From Acidimicrobiales bacterium (GTDB lineage: Bacteria; Actinomycetota; Acidimicrobiia; Acidimicrobiales; Aldehydirespiratoraceae): a stretch of 64,000 bases of DNA. Below the pieces are notes generated by a model. The model made no database searches, was not told the origin of the DNA, and saw nothing but the letters and a program-made list of their open reading frames with translations. Of the stretch, positions 50,716 through 58,942 are shown one piece after another; the stretch's first letter is position 1, and each line of letters begins with the position of its first letter. The DNA lies in NCBI GenBank assembly GCA_029246685.1, contig JAQWMR010000016.1, positions 248,001 through 312,000 of the forward strand. The letters run 5' to 3'. The position numbers and the translations under genes are program-made.

Positions 50716-52278
50716 TTAGACGATATTACCGTCGCGGCCTTCCCAGTACGGGTCCTTCAGGCGGCGTTTGTAGAGCTTGCCGTTGGGGTCGCGGGGCATC
50801 TCGGTCGTGTAGTCGATCGAGCGGGGCAGCTTCTGCTTGGCGACTTGGCCGTGCAGCCAGTCCATGATAGCGGCAGTGGTTTCGTCGGTCGGTTCCCAGC
50901 CCTCCCGCAGCTCGACGACGGCCTTGATCTCCTCGCCGGCGTCCTCGTTCGGGATGCCGAAGACGGCGACGTCGCCGATCGCTTCGTGCTGCACCATCGC
51001 TCCCTCGATCTCGGCCGGATAGATGTTGACCCCACCCGCGATGATCATGTCGTTGGCGCGGTCGTTGAGGAAGAGAAACCCGTCGTCGTCGAGGTAGCCG
51101 ATGTCGCCGACGGTGAAGAACCCCCGCAGCCGAGACTTCTCGGTCTTCTCCTTGTCGCCCTTGTACTCGAACGCGTTGCCCGGCATCTTCATGTAGACGG
51201 TGCCGGACTCGAACGTCGGGAGGTCGTTGCCGTCCTCGTCCACCACGATCACCTCGGCCCCTGGCCACGGCGAGCCGACGGTGCCCGGCTTCTTGAGCCA
51301 GTCCTGTGGGCCGACGATCGTGCCCCCACCCTCGGTGGCCGCGTAGTACTCCCAGACGGTGTCGCCCCACCACTCGATCATCTTGCGCTTTGTCTCCACC
51401 GGGCACGGTGCCGCGGCGTGCACCATCCGGCGCAACGACGACACGTCGTACTTGCTGCGGGTCTCCTCCGGCAGCTGGAGCAGCCGGTTGAACATCGTGG
51501 GCACCATGTGCGAGTGCGTGACCTTGTAGCGCTCGATCCGTTCGAGCAGGCCTTCGGGCGTCCACCGATCCATGAGCACGACCGAGTGGCCCATGTGGAG
51601 GCTCATCGTGGTCCAGTTGTTGACGGCCGTGTGATACGTCGGCGCTTGCGTGATCTGCACGTTGTCATCGTGCGGCATCGTGCCGAACAGCATGAACAGG
51701 CCACCGCTGCCAGCCGACGTCTCGTCCACATCGCCCTCCGGCAGTCCGCGACGCACACCCTTCGGCCGACCGGTCGTGCCCGATGTGTAGAACATGTAGG
51801 ACCCGGGCGACACGTCCTTCGGTCGGTCGCCGGACTGGCCGTCGACGAGATCTGAGAACGGGCGGAACCCCTTCACGTCGCCCACGGAGAACCGGTTCGC
51901 GTCGGGCGTCACACAGTCCTCGAGCACCCGAACGGCCTCGTCCGCGAAGCGTTCGCTGACGATCAGCGCCTTCGTCTCCGAGTCGTTCACGATGTAGCTG
52001 ATCTCGGGGCCGACGAGATGCCAGTTCACCGTCGTGACGTAGTAGCCACCCTGGAACGCGGCCAGACAAACGGCCACCTGCTCGAAGCTGTTCGGCAGCA
52101 CCGTCGTGACCTGATCACCCTTCTTCAGGCCGGCGGCGCGTAGGCCGTGCACCACCTTGTTGGTGAGCGCGGCGAGCTCGCCATAGGTCATCTCGTTGTG
52201 GTCGGGATCGACAAGCGCCAGGTGGTCAGGATCGGCTTCGGCGATCCTCCAGAATCCGAGGACATCAGTGTTGGCCAT
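50716..52278 (-). CDS. AMP-forming acyl-CoA synthetase
   Basis: A 520-residue ANL-superfamily ligase. ATP-binding P-loop YTSGTTGRPKGV, A5 motif YYAATEGGG, A7/A8 TVGDIGYLDDDGFLFLNDRANDMI, IYPAEIE and the C-terminal lysine region PRDPNGKLYKR. It activates a carboxylate as acyl-AMP and forms the CoA thioester. The sequence resembles fatty- or bile-acid-type CoA ligases more than MenE. Starts at the ATG before the conserved DVLGFWRIAEADPDHLALV. It ends exactly at repeat copy E. Confidence 0.95.
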   Translation of the reverse strand: MANTDVLGFWRIAEADPDHLALVDPDHNEMTYGELAALTNKVVHGLRAAGLKKGDQVTTVLPNSFEQVAVCLAAFQGGYYVTTVNWHLVGPEISYIVNDSETKALIVSERFADEAVRVLEDCVTPDANRFSVGDVKGFRPFSDLVDGQSGDRPKDVSPGSYMFYTSGTTGRPKGVRRGLPEGDVDETSAGSGGLFMLFGTMPHDDNVQITQAPTYHTAVNNWTTMSLHMGHSVVLMDRWTPEGLLERIERYKVTHSHMVPTMFNRLLQLPEETRSKYDVSSLRRMVHAAAPCPVETKRKMIEWWGDTVWEYYAATEGGGTIVGPQDWLKKPGTVGSPWPGAEVIVVDEDGNDLPTFESGTVYMKMPGNAFEYKGDKEKTEKSRLRGFFTVGDIGYLDDDGFLFLNDRANDMIIAGGVNIYPAEIEGAMVQHEAIGDVAVFGIPNEDAGEEIKAVVELREGWEPTDETTAAIMDWLHGQVAKQKLPRSIDYTTEMPRDPNGKLYKRRLKDPYWEGRDGNIV

Positions 52279-52336
52279 GCCCAGATGATCCGCGTTGAGG
52301 CGTCGTCGACGCCAATCGGCGCGCCGCGTTGCGCGG

Positions 52337-53476
52337 TTAGGAAGGCTGGAGGAGCTCGACGGAGGCGCCGGGGGCCGCTTCGCAGGGCCAGAGCCGGGGG
52401 GTCTCGCCGGCCCACGTCTCGAAGCGAGCCGCGACGTCGGCCGTGAACGGGGCGACGTCGTTGGTCGCAACCAACGCGACGGCGCAGCCGGCAAACCCTC
52501 CGCCGGTCATGCGGGCGCCATGACAGCCGGGCGCGCTCCGGGCGACCTCGACGATCTGGTCGAGGGCCTCGCTCGACACCTCGTAGAGGTCACGAAGGCT
52601 GTCGTGGCTGGCGGTCATCAACTCGCCGAGCCGAACGGCATCGCCAGCGGCCATCGCCTCCGCGGCCGCCAGCGTGCGGACATCCTCGGCGACCACGTGC
52701 GCCGCTCGCATCCACTCCGTCGGGTGCTCGGCTTCGAGCGCGGCAACCGCATCAGCGTTAGCATCGCGCAACGCGTCGACGCCGAGCAGTTCGGCGGCCC
52801 GCAGACAGGTGGACGTCCGCTCTGCGAACTCGGAATCGACCAGCTCTCGACGCGTCATCGTGTCCATGATCACGACCGTCGACCCGGACGGGATCGGATG
52901 CGGGGTCGTCTCGAGCGTGCGGCAATCGATGAGGTTCGCGGATCCGGCCACGGCAGTCGCCGAAATGACCTGGTCCATGATCCCGGTCGGCACGCCGAGC
53001 AGCCGCGTCTCCACCTGCTGACCGAGCCGGGCGATGGTGACGCCGTCCAGCGCAACCCCGGCCTGCTGTGCGACCGCGAGTCCTGTCGCGACCTCGATCG
53101 CGGCGGATGACGACAGGCTCGCGCCGGTCGGGATATCGGTGGCGACCGTCCCCCGCCACGCCGGCGCGTCGACGCCGTGCTCGCGCAGCAGTTCGACCAT
53201 CGTCTGGATGTAGACGGCCCACGCCGGCACCTCGCCGTCGATCTCGAAGCAGCCGAAGCCTTCTGACCGGATCTCGGACGGCGTACCGGCCGGCGCCGAG
53301 CTCACCGCGATGACGGTGTCAAACGGCAGCGCCATCGGGAACACGAAGCCGTCGTTGTAGTCCGTGTGCTCGCCGATCAGGTTCACTCGGCCCGGCGCTC
53401 GAACGACCGCCTCCGGCTCGCCCCACGCTTCCCAGTGAGCCGCGATTGCCCGCGGTCGAGCCGGTTCAGTCGACAC
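52337..53476 (-). CDS. galK: Galactokinase
   Basis: A 379-residue GHMP kinase. Galactokinase signature GRVNLIGEHTDYNDG near residue 25; ATP loop PTGASLSSSAAIEV; conserved Asp region VPTGIMDQ; C-terminal GARMTGGGFAGCAV. It phosphorylates galactose at C1 (Leloir pathway). The GTG start lies inside the end of the upstream SDR gene (11-bp overlap), so the two are coupled. galT and galE are not adjacent. Confidence 0.93.
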   Translation of the reverse strand: MSTEPARPRAIAAHWEAWGEPEAVVRAPGRVNLIGEHTDYNDGFVFPMALPFDTVIAVSSAPAGTPSEIRSEGFGCFEIDGEVPAWAVYIQTMVELLREHGVDAPAWRGTVATDIPTGASLSSSAAIEVATGLAVAQQAGVALDGVTIARLGQQVETRLLGVPTGIMDQVISATAVAGSANLIDCRTLETTPHPIPSGSTVVIMDTMTRRELVDSEFAERTSTCLRAAELLGVDALRDANADAVAALEAEHPTEWMRAAHVVAEDVRTLAAAEAMAAGDAVRLGELMTASHDSLRDLYEVSSEALDQIVEVARSAPGCHGARMTGGGFAGCAVALVATNDVAPFTADVAARFETWAGETPRLWPCEAAPGASVELLQPS

Positions 53477-54227
53477 AGGTGGACCCGCCGTCGACCACCA
53501 GCTGCGTGCCGGTGATGAACGACGCGTCGTCCGAGAGCAGGAACCGAACCGCCCCGGCGACCTCCTCGGGTCGACCGAGCCGGCCCATCGGCTGACCGGA
53601 CGTGTAGATCTCGGTGACGCCCTCGCCCTGGGGCAACAGCGGGGTGTCGATGTAGCCCGGGCATACGGCGTTGACCCGAATCCCCTCGCCGGCGAGCTGC
53701 GCCGCCATCGACCGCGTGAGACCGAGCAGTCCGGCCTTGGATGCGCAGTAGGACGGGATGAAGGCGTGGCCGATGATCCCCTCGATCGACGAGATGCCAA
53801 CCACCGCCGCGCCAGCCCCACTTGCGCTCAGATGTGGGAGCAGGGCCTGCGTGATCATCGCGTGGGCCGTGAGATTGACGTCGACGACCTTGTCCCACGC
53901 TGCGTGATCGAGTGCACCGATCGGGTCGGCGCTGACGGTGCCGGCCGCATGGACGAGTCCACCGATCGGGCCGAGCGCGTCGGCCGCGGATTGGGCCGCG
54001 CCGTCGAGAAGTTCCGACTGCGTCACGTCGATGCCGAGCCCGACTGCGGCCACGCCGTGTCGCGACGCAATGTCGGCTGCGGCCGCGGTCGCCGCAGCAG
54101 CCTGGAGATCCCAGATCGCGACCGGGCGGCCGACCTCGGCAAGCAACTCGGCGCACGCTCGCCCGATTCCCGACGCGCCACCGGTGACGACGACGGCGGT
54201 GGAGGGCGATGGCGCTCGATCAGTCAT
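53466..54227 (-). CDS. SDR-family oxidoreductase
   Basis: A 253-residue classical SDR: TGGASGIGRACAELL cofactor motif, HAAGTVS (NNAG equivalent), catalytic Ser in GISSIEG, YCASKAG (Tyr and Lys), and PGYIDTPL, ending DGGSTCVD as usual. All catalytic residues are present. The start is ATG 54227, with ATG 54236 as an alternative. Its pairing with galactokinase suggests a sugar or polyol substrate, for example a galactose-dehydrogenase-type role, which is inference. Confidence 0.93.
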   Translation of the reverse strand: MTDRAPSPSTAVVVTGGASGIGRACAELLAEVGRPVAIWDLQAAAATAAAADIASRHGVAAVGLGIDVTQSELLDGAAQSAADALGPIGGLVHAAGTVSADPIGALDHAAWDKVVDVNLTAHAMITQALLPHLSASGAGAAVVGISSIEGIIGHAFIPSYCASKAGLLGLTRSMAAQLAGEGIRVNAVCPGYIDTPLLPQGEGVTEIYTSGQPMGRLGRPEEVAGAVRFLLSDDASFITGTQLVVDGGSTCVD

Positions 54228-54279
54228 GGGCCTCATGATGACGAAGTTCCGCGGGAAGTGCGAAGTCCCGCCGGGCCGG

Positions 54280-55051
54280 CTACGGGTTCGCGAGCGCGAT
54301 GACGGAGAACATGCCACCGGCGGGATCGGCGACCGGCGCCATACGACCGGGCGGCGCATCGATCGGCGGCGCCAGCACCGACCCGCCGCGCTCAGTGATG
54401 CGAGCACACGCGGCGTCGGAGTCGTCGCCTGCGAAGTAGGCCTGCCAGTGCGGCGGGATGCCTTTCATCGGCGGGTTCATCCCGCTGGCGACGTCCTCGC
54501 CGGCGACCTTCCAGAACGTCATCGCCCCGAGGCCGGGCATCTCGGCACTGCCCGAGTCCCAGCCGACCGTTTTGGCGAAGAACTCCGTGCACGCATCCTG
54601 ATCGGGCGTCTGCAACTCAGCCCAGGTGAAGGCACCCGGCTCGTTGACGACCTCGCAGCCCGGGTGCTCGTTCGCCTGCCAGAGGCAGACGACGGCTCCG
54701 GTCGGATCGACGACAACGGCCATGCGGCCTGCGTCCATCACGTCGAAGGCGGGCGCCATCGGAGGCCTCGACCTTGGCGACGGTGTCGTCAGCATCGTCG
54801 ACAGTGAGATAGACGCTCCACAGCGGCGGGAGACCCATCTCGACCTGCTCCGGTGCCTGCTGCATAAGCCCTGCCGCGGAGCGGCCGTTGAGCTTGGCCA
54901 TGTGGTACGGGTTGTCCGGCTGGTCGGTTTCGTTGGTCTCCCACTCCCATCCGAAGAGGCGGCGTAGAAGTCCTTGGCTCCCGCCACATCGGTGGTGGCG
55001 GGGTCCACCCAGGACGGAGTTCCTTCGAGAAACGAGTCGCGATTCGGCAGG
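54280..55051 (-). pseudogene. Double-domain glyoxalase/VOC protein, degenerate
   Basis: A two-repeat VOC protein can be assembled from three pieces in different frames: FLEGTPSWVDPATTDVAGAK (55050-54970), then FGWEWETNETDQPDNPYHMAK to VYLTVDDADDTVAKVEA (54960-54770), then AFDVMDAGRMAVVVDPTGAVV to the stop at 54280. The first shift is explained by loss of one base near 54963; the second is a small deletion near 54765. The expected start is CTG at 55051, preceded by a good promoter, suggesting a lost ATG. Several lesions make a sequencing error an unlikely sole cause. Confidence 0.7.
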
Positions 55052-55057
55052 CGCGAA

Positions 55058-55086
55058 ACTTAGGTACGCTTTTTAAAGTTGCCAAC
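55058..55086 (-). promoter_or_regulatory. Promoter of the degenerate VOC gene
   Basis: TTGGCA (55081-55086) and TAAGTT (55058-55063) on the minus strand, 17 bp apart, with 6 nt to the CTG that stands where the ATG should be (55051). It lies between divergent VOC and HxlR genes, so the HxlR protein may bind here. Confidence 0.5.
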
Positions 55087-55136
55087 GAACACAACGGTGT
55101 GTGTGTACGGTCCGACACCAGGGGTGATCCGCCGCC

Positions 55137-55835
55137 ATGGCAAAGCGCGATTACAAGCAGTTTTGTCCGATGGCACGAGCGCTCAACGTCGTCGGCGAAC
55201 GCTGGACCCTGCTCATCGTGCGAGACCCCCTGATGGCACAGCGCCGCTACAACGAGATCCGGCGCGCCATGCCCGGCATGGCCAGCAATCTCCTCGCCCC
55301 CCGCCTCGCCGAGATGGAAGAGGTCGGGCTCATCGAGAAGCGGCGCCTCGCCGAGCCGACGCCCCACGACATCTACGCACTGACCGACCGCGGCCGTGCA
55401 CTCGAGCCGATCATCGTCGACCTCGCCCGTTTCGGGTTTCCGTACCTGGGCATTCCTACGGACGAGGAACCGATGCTCGACGAACGGGTACCGCTCGGCC
55501 TTCGAGCGATGATGCTCGACCAGGAGATGCCCGACGACGCGCTGACGATGCGATTCGCCCTGGACGAGGGCGACTACTTGGTGACGATCGCGTCGGCAGG
55601 GCCTCGGGGTAGGCGCCTCGCCCCAGGCAACCGCGTCCAGGTCGCCCGGCTCGACGGCGAGGGTGACGCGTCAGCCGATGTGGTGATCCGCGGGACGATG
55701 GCCGCGATCCTGTGGGTCCGCCAGGCGATGATGACGATCGACGAGATCGAGAAACAGAAGCTGCTGACGATCAACGGTCCGGCGGACGCGGTCGATGCCG
55801 TGCGCTACTTGTACCGGCTCAGCGCCGTCAGCTGA
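55137..55835 (+). CDS. HxlR-family regulator with SCP2-like C-terminal domain
   Basis: A 232-residue protein. Residues 8-105 are an HxlR winged helix (FCPMARALNVVGERWTLLIVRDPL with the typical Cys, RYNEIRRAMPGMASNLLAPRL, LIEKRR, YALTDRGRALEPII). Residues 140-225 look like a sterol-carrier-protein-2-type lipid-binding fold (DADVVIRGTMAAILWVRQ), as in some actinobacterial HxlR proteins, which may sense a lipophilic ligand. Divergent from the VOC pseudogene, which may have been its target. Its 3' end overlaps the convergent small gene by 8 bp. Confidence 0.9.
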   Translation: MAKRDYKQFCPMARALNVVGERWTLLIVRDPLMAQRRYNEIRRAMPGMASNLLAPRLAEMEEVGLIEKRRLAEPTPHDIYALTDRGRALEPIIVDLARFGFPYLGIPTDEEPMLDERVPLGLRAMMLDQEMPDDALTMRFALDEGDYLVTIASAGPRGRRLAPGNRVQVARLDGEGDASADVVIRGTMAAILWVRQAMMTIDEIEKQKLLTINGPADAVDAVRYLYRLSAVS

Positions 55836-56085
55836 CGGGCTCGACCAGGTTGATCGCTGCAAGCGCGAACATGTCGAGCTGCTCACGCCACCAGTCGGCG
55901 GGGACCATGTTCTTGCCGGGCACGGCGGCGAGTGCCTGATCGACCATTTCGACTACATCGGCGCGAGCGACCGCGTCGAGACGCAGGTCCAACAGGGCGT
56001 CGACGACCCGGTTTCGGCTGAGGACGTCGCCGTCCACTGCCTCACGCAGGTCCCGAATCGTGGCTTCCAGATCGAATTCGCTCAT
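55828..56085 (-). CDS. Small conserved-looking hypothetical protein
   Basis: An 85-residue acidic helical protein (MSEFDLEATIRDLREAVDGD, LDLRLDAVARADVVEMVDQAL, VPADWWREQLDMFALAAI). No family recognised. TACGTT (56095-56100, minus) stands 9 nt before the ATG at 56085, supporting it as a real gene. An in-frame ATG at 56091 is possible. It overlaps the convergent HxlR gene's end by 8 bp. Confidence 0.55.
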   Translation of the reverse strand: MSEFDLEATIRDLREAVDGDVLSRNRVVDALLDLRLDAVARADVVEMVDQALAAVPGKNMVPADWWREQLDMFALAAINLVEPVS

Positions 56086-56091
56086 GGTCAT

Positions 56092-56265
56092 CACAACGTA
56101 CCCGGGCCGAGTGTTGTTCCCGGTGCCGGTGTGGCACCAGTCATACCCCGTTCGGCCCGAGGGTACGCACACCTGAGGTTCCAGCGGTGAATCCACCCCA
56201 AGGACACGGGCCAATCGTGACCATTCCGTGGGCCAAACGCCCCACCCAACGCATCCACCGCTGCA
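56092..56265. other. Non-coding stretch
   Basis: About 170 bp between the small hypothetical gene and repeat copy F. Apart from the TACGTT box at 56095-56100 and a CCGCTGCAC repeat unit at 56258-56266, I see no gene, RNA or strong hairpin here. Confidence 0.5.
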
Positions 56266-56300
56266 CCGCTACAGCTGGTGTCTGACACCAGATGTAGCGG
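56266..56300. repeat. Dispersed palindromic repeat, copy F (near-perfect 35-bp palindrome)
   Basis: Arms of 17 bp around a single central base, with one mismatch: outer CCGCTACA / TGTAGCGG, core GGTGTCTGACACC. It ends at the base before the stop codon of the minus-strand helicase gene. This is the most symmetrical copy, able to fold into a long hairpin at the helicase 3' end. Confidence 0.85.
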
Positions 56301-58001
56301 TTAGGTGCGGAGGGACTCGAGCCAGGCATCCGCGGTGTCGAGGCGACGGCGGAGGGCGGACTCGTCGGCTTCGGCGACGCGATCGACCTGGCTGCGGCGG
56401 TTCAGCTCGGCGTTGACGGAACGGTGGTCCATGCCTGTGGAACGGACGAGTTCCAGAACGCGATCGGCGTTCCATTGGCGCAGATCCTTCTTGCGGGCGT
56501 GCTTCGAGCGGAGGTCACCCAGCGCCGCCTTCGGGTCCGCGGCACGGCCTGGCAGCGCCGGAGGCGGGGGCAGGTCGACTGGCAAGCCGGCGAGCTCGTC
56601 GACGTCCACGATCACGTCCTCGTTCGGGTCCGTGCCGTCGTCGATGCGGGTCCCGCCACCCGGGTCCGCGTCGCCGTCCGGGTTGTCCGCGGCCGTGGAC
56701 GACAGCGCCTGGAACAACGATGGCTGCTCCTCGATCTCCACGGCCTTCGTCAGGTCGTCGAGCGCCGACTCCTGCTGCGCGTCGTTCGCGATGCGCTTGT
56801 CGATCGAGTGGCGTCGCTGCTCGGCGATCGTCGCCGCATAGTGTCGCAGCCGCACATCGTCCGGCACGAAGTAGTACGCCTTCTGCGACTTGCGACCGGG
56901 CGTCCACCGGGCGATGCGGCCCACGGCCTGCCGGAAGAAGAGCGGCGTGACGGTGGTGGTCGCGTGGACCGCCACCCGCAGCCGCGGAATGTCGACGCCT
57001 TCGGAGATCATCCGGACAGCGATCACCCATGCCGCGTCGCTCCTGGCGTACTCGTCGATGACCTCAGAGGCGCGGGGATCGTCCGACACGGCGAGGGCGG
57101 GCGTCTCCCCGGTCCACTTCTCGATGAGGCGAGCGATGCCGCGCGCGTGTTCCTGATCCATGGCGATCACAAGGCCACCGGCGTCGGGCGACTGTCGCCG
57201 AATCTGTCGGAGCCTCTCGTCCGCCTTGACGAGAACCGTCGAAAGCCAGTCGCCGTCGACGTCGAGGGCGGTGCGGAGCCGGGCGCTGCGATCCTCAGTA
57301 CCGAGATCGTCGGAAAAGCCTGCCTCCTTCAGCGACCCATCAGCACCGATCCACTCCATGTGCCCGTCGAAGCGGGGGAAGAACACCGGCCGCACCACGC
57401 CGCCGTCGACCAGCGCCGACCCGTAGTCGTACTCGTAGTCGGAGATGGCGTCGCCGTGATCGCCGAAGCTGTAGTTGACGTAGGGGATGGGCGAATCGTC
57501 GGACCGGAAGGGTGTGCCGGACAGCAGCAGTCGTGCGCCGGCGTCGGCTAACGACTCCTCGACACCAGCGCCCCACGACTTGTCGCCGGCGGCGTGGTGA
57601 ATTTCGTCGAGGATGACGATGCCTCCCGCGACGAGCTTGCGCAGCACCCGTGAGGAGGTCGCCGCCTGGGCGTACGTGACGACGATGCCGTGCATGTCGC
57701 TCGGCACCGTGGGCTCGCGGCCCTCCCAGTTCGGCTCGAGATGAAATCCGAATCGTTCGGCCGCGTTCGACCATTGCGTCTTGAGATGGCGAGTCGGCGC
57801 GACGACTACGAACGGCCGCCGCTCCCCCGCGAGCCAGTGTCTCGCTGCGGTGAGCGCGAAGGTCGTCTTGCCCGCGCCGGGGCACGCGACGGCGAGGAAG
57901 TCGCGACGGCCGCCCTCGATGTCCTTCTCCTTGCCGACCATGTCGAGGAAATCCCGCAGCGCCGAGTGCTGCCATTTCCGAAGGGTGATGCTGCGGTTCA
58001 C
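56301..58001 (-). CDS. DEAD/DEAH-box (SF2) helicase
   Basis: A 566-residue SF2 helicase. LRKWQHSALRDFL (Q-like motif), Walker A ACPGAGKTTFALT, APTRHLKTQW (Ia), ILDEIHHAAG (DExH), SGTPFRSDD (III), then RMISEGVDIPRLRVAVH (V) and RQAVGRIARW (VI). The C-terminal ~170 residues are acidic and then helical, with no known domain. It resembles restriction-type/UvsW-like helicases but stands alone. The GTG start at 58001 overlaps the stop of an 8-codon upstream frame by 4 bp. The stop codon lies directly against repeat F. Confidence 0.9.
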   Translation of the reverse strand: MNRSITLRKWQHSALRDFLDMVGKEKDIEGGRRDFLAVACPGAGKTTFALTAARHWLAGERRPFVVVAPTRHLKTQWSNAAERFGFHLEPNWEGREPTVPSDMHGIVVTYAQAATSSRVLRKLVAGGIVILDEIHHAAGDKSWGAGVEESLADAGARLLLSGTPFRSDDSPIPYVNYSFGDHGDAISDYEYDYGSALVDGGVVRPVFFPRFDGHMEWIGADGSLKEAGFSDDLGTEDRSARLRTALDVDGDWLSTVLVKADERLRQIRRQSPDAGGLVIAMDQEHARGIARLIEKWTGETPALAVSDDPRASEVIDEYARSDAAWVIAVRMISEGVDIPRLRVAVHATTTVTPLFFRQAVGRIARWTPGRKSQKAYYFVPDDVRLRHYAATIAEQRRHSIDKRIANDAQQESALDDLTKAVEIEEQPSLFQALSSTAADNPDGDADPGGGTRIDDGTDPNEDVIVDVDELAGLPVDLPPPPALPGRAADPKAALGDLRSKHARKKDLRQWNADRVLELVRSTGMDHRSVNAELNRRSQVDRVAEADESALRRRLDTADAWLESLRT

Positions 58002-58024
58002 GGAGACGGAGCCGGGGCGGACAT
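57998..58024 (-). CDS. Eight-codon upstream reading frame of the helicase gene
   Basis: ATG at 58024 encodes MSAPAPSP and stops at TGA (57998-58000), which overlaps the helicase GTG as GTGA. TAGGGT (58034-58039, minus) stands 9 nt before this ATG. With no other ribosome site at the GTG, the mini-frame could deliver ribosomes by termination-reinitiation. Confidence 0.35.
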   Translation of the reverse strand: MSAPAPSP

Positions 58025-58033
58025 GAGCGCCAG

Positions 58034-58039
58034 ACCCTA
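58034..58039 (-). promoter_or_regulatory. -10 box TAGGGT upstream of the helicase
   Basis: TANNNT box whose predicted transcript would begin just before the mini-frame ATG at 58024, and thus excludes the longer in-frame helicase start at 58100. Confidence 0.35.
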
Positions 58040-58075
58040 GCCAGGCTGGATGGGGCCGGGACGCACCGGGATCGG

Positions 58076-58081
58076 TAGTTT
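58076..58081 (+). promoter_or_regulatory. -10 box TAGTTT of the enoyl-CoA hydratase gene
   Basis: TANNNT box ending 6 nt before the ATG at 58088; consistent with leaderless transcription. Confidence 0.45.
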
Positions 58082-58087
58082 CTGGCC

Positions 58088-58915
58088 ATGGCCGACGCAC
58101 GCCCCACCGACGAAGAGATCCGCCTCGAGTACCACGACAAGGTCGCGGTGATCACCATCGATCGGCCACAGGTCGGCAACGCCCTGAACCCTCCGTGTCG
58201 AGATCGAATCCGCGATCTGTTCAACGAGTTCAACGTGAACCACCGGGCCCGAGCGGTGGTGCTGACAGCCACCGGCGAGAAACTCTTCTGCCCCGGCGCC
58301 GACCTCTCCCACGTCTACGAGAACGATCGGGCCGAAGACATCCCGGACCGGGTCATCGGCGATCCCCGCCGCATGATGATGGACGGCCAGTACACGCTGT
58401 TCCCCGCCATCCTCGACTGTGACGTGCCGGTGATCGCCGCCGTCAACGGCACTGCCGCAGGGATGGGCGCCCATCTCGCCCTCGCCTGCGACCTGGTGAT
58501 CTGCGCGGACAACGCGAAGTTCGTGGAGGTGTTCGCCCGCCGAGGCCTCGTCCCTGACGCCCTCGGGCCGTGGCTGCTCCCCCGCATCATCGGCGTGCGC
58601 CGGACGATGGAACTGATGCTCTTCGCCGAGGAGGTGCCGGCCGAGAAGGCGCTCGAGTGGGGCCTCGCCAACAAGGTGGTGCCGCAGGCCGAACTGATGG
58701 ACTCCGCGATGGAGTGGGCGCAGCGCCTGGCCGATGGGCCCACCCGGTCGTTCGGCTTCACGAAGTGGCTCGTCAACCAGAGCCTCGACACGGACCGCCA
58801 GAAGATGATGGAGAACGAGGCGCTCGCCGTCGAACTCAACACCTACACGGCCGACTCCGAAGAAGGCGTCGCCAGCTTCCGCGAGCGCCGCGACCCGGAG
58901 TGGAAGGGCTACTGA
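58088..58915 (+). CDS. Enoyl-CoA hydratase/isomerase (crotonase) family
   Basis: A 275-residue crotonase. ITIDRPQVGNALNPP at the N-terminus, the first oxyanion segment CPGADLS, the second NGTAAGMGAHLALACD, then FVEVFARRGLVPDALGPWLLPRIIG, where a Glu/Asp pair for hydration sits. It handles a CoA-linked enoyl or cyclic intermediate. It is alone on its strand, divergent from the helicase. Confidence 0.92.
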   Translation: MADARPTDEEIRLEYHDKVAVITIDRPQVGNALNPPCRDRIRDLFNEFNVNHRARAVVLTATGEKLFCPGADLSHVYENDRAEDIPDRVIGDPRRMMMDGQYTLFPAILDCDVPVIAAVNGTAAGMGAHLALACDLVICADNAKFVEVFARRGLVPDALGPWLLPRIIGVRRTMELMLFAEEVPAEKALEWGLANKVVPQAELMDSAMEWAQRLADGPTRSFGFTKWLVNQSLDTDRQKMMENEALAVELNTYTADSEEGVASFRERRDPEWKGY

Positions 58916-58942
58916 GCCTCACTCCCTCGTGGGCGAGAGACG

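Noticed and set aside
50716..52278. Assigning this ligase as MenE of the menaquinone pathway
   Set aside because: It is far from the men operon and its motifs look more like fatty- or bile-acid-type CoA ligases. No o-succinylbenzoate-specific feature can be read.
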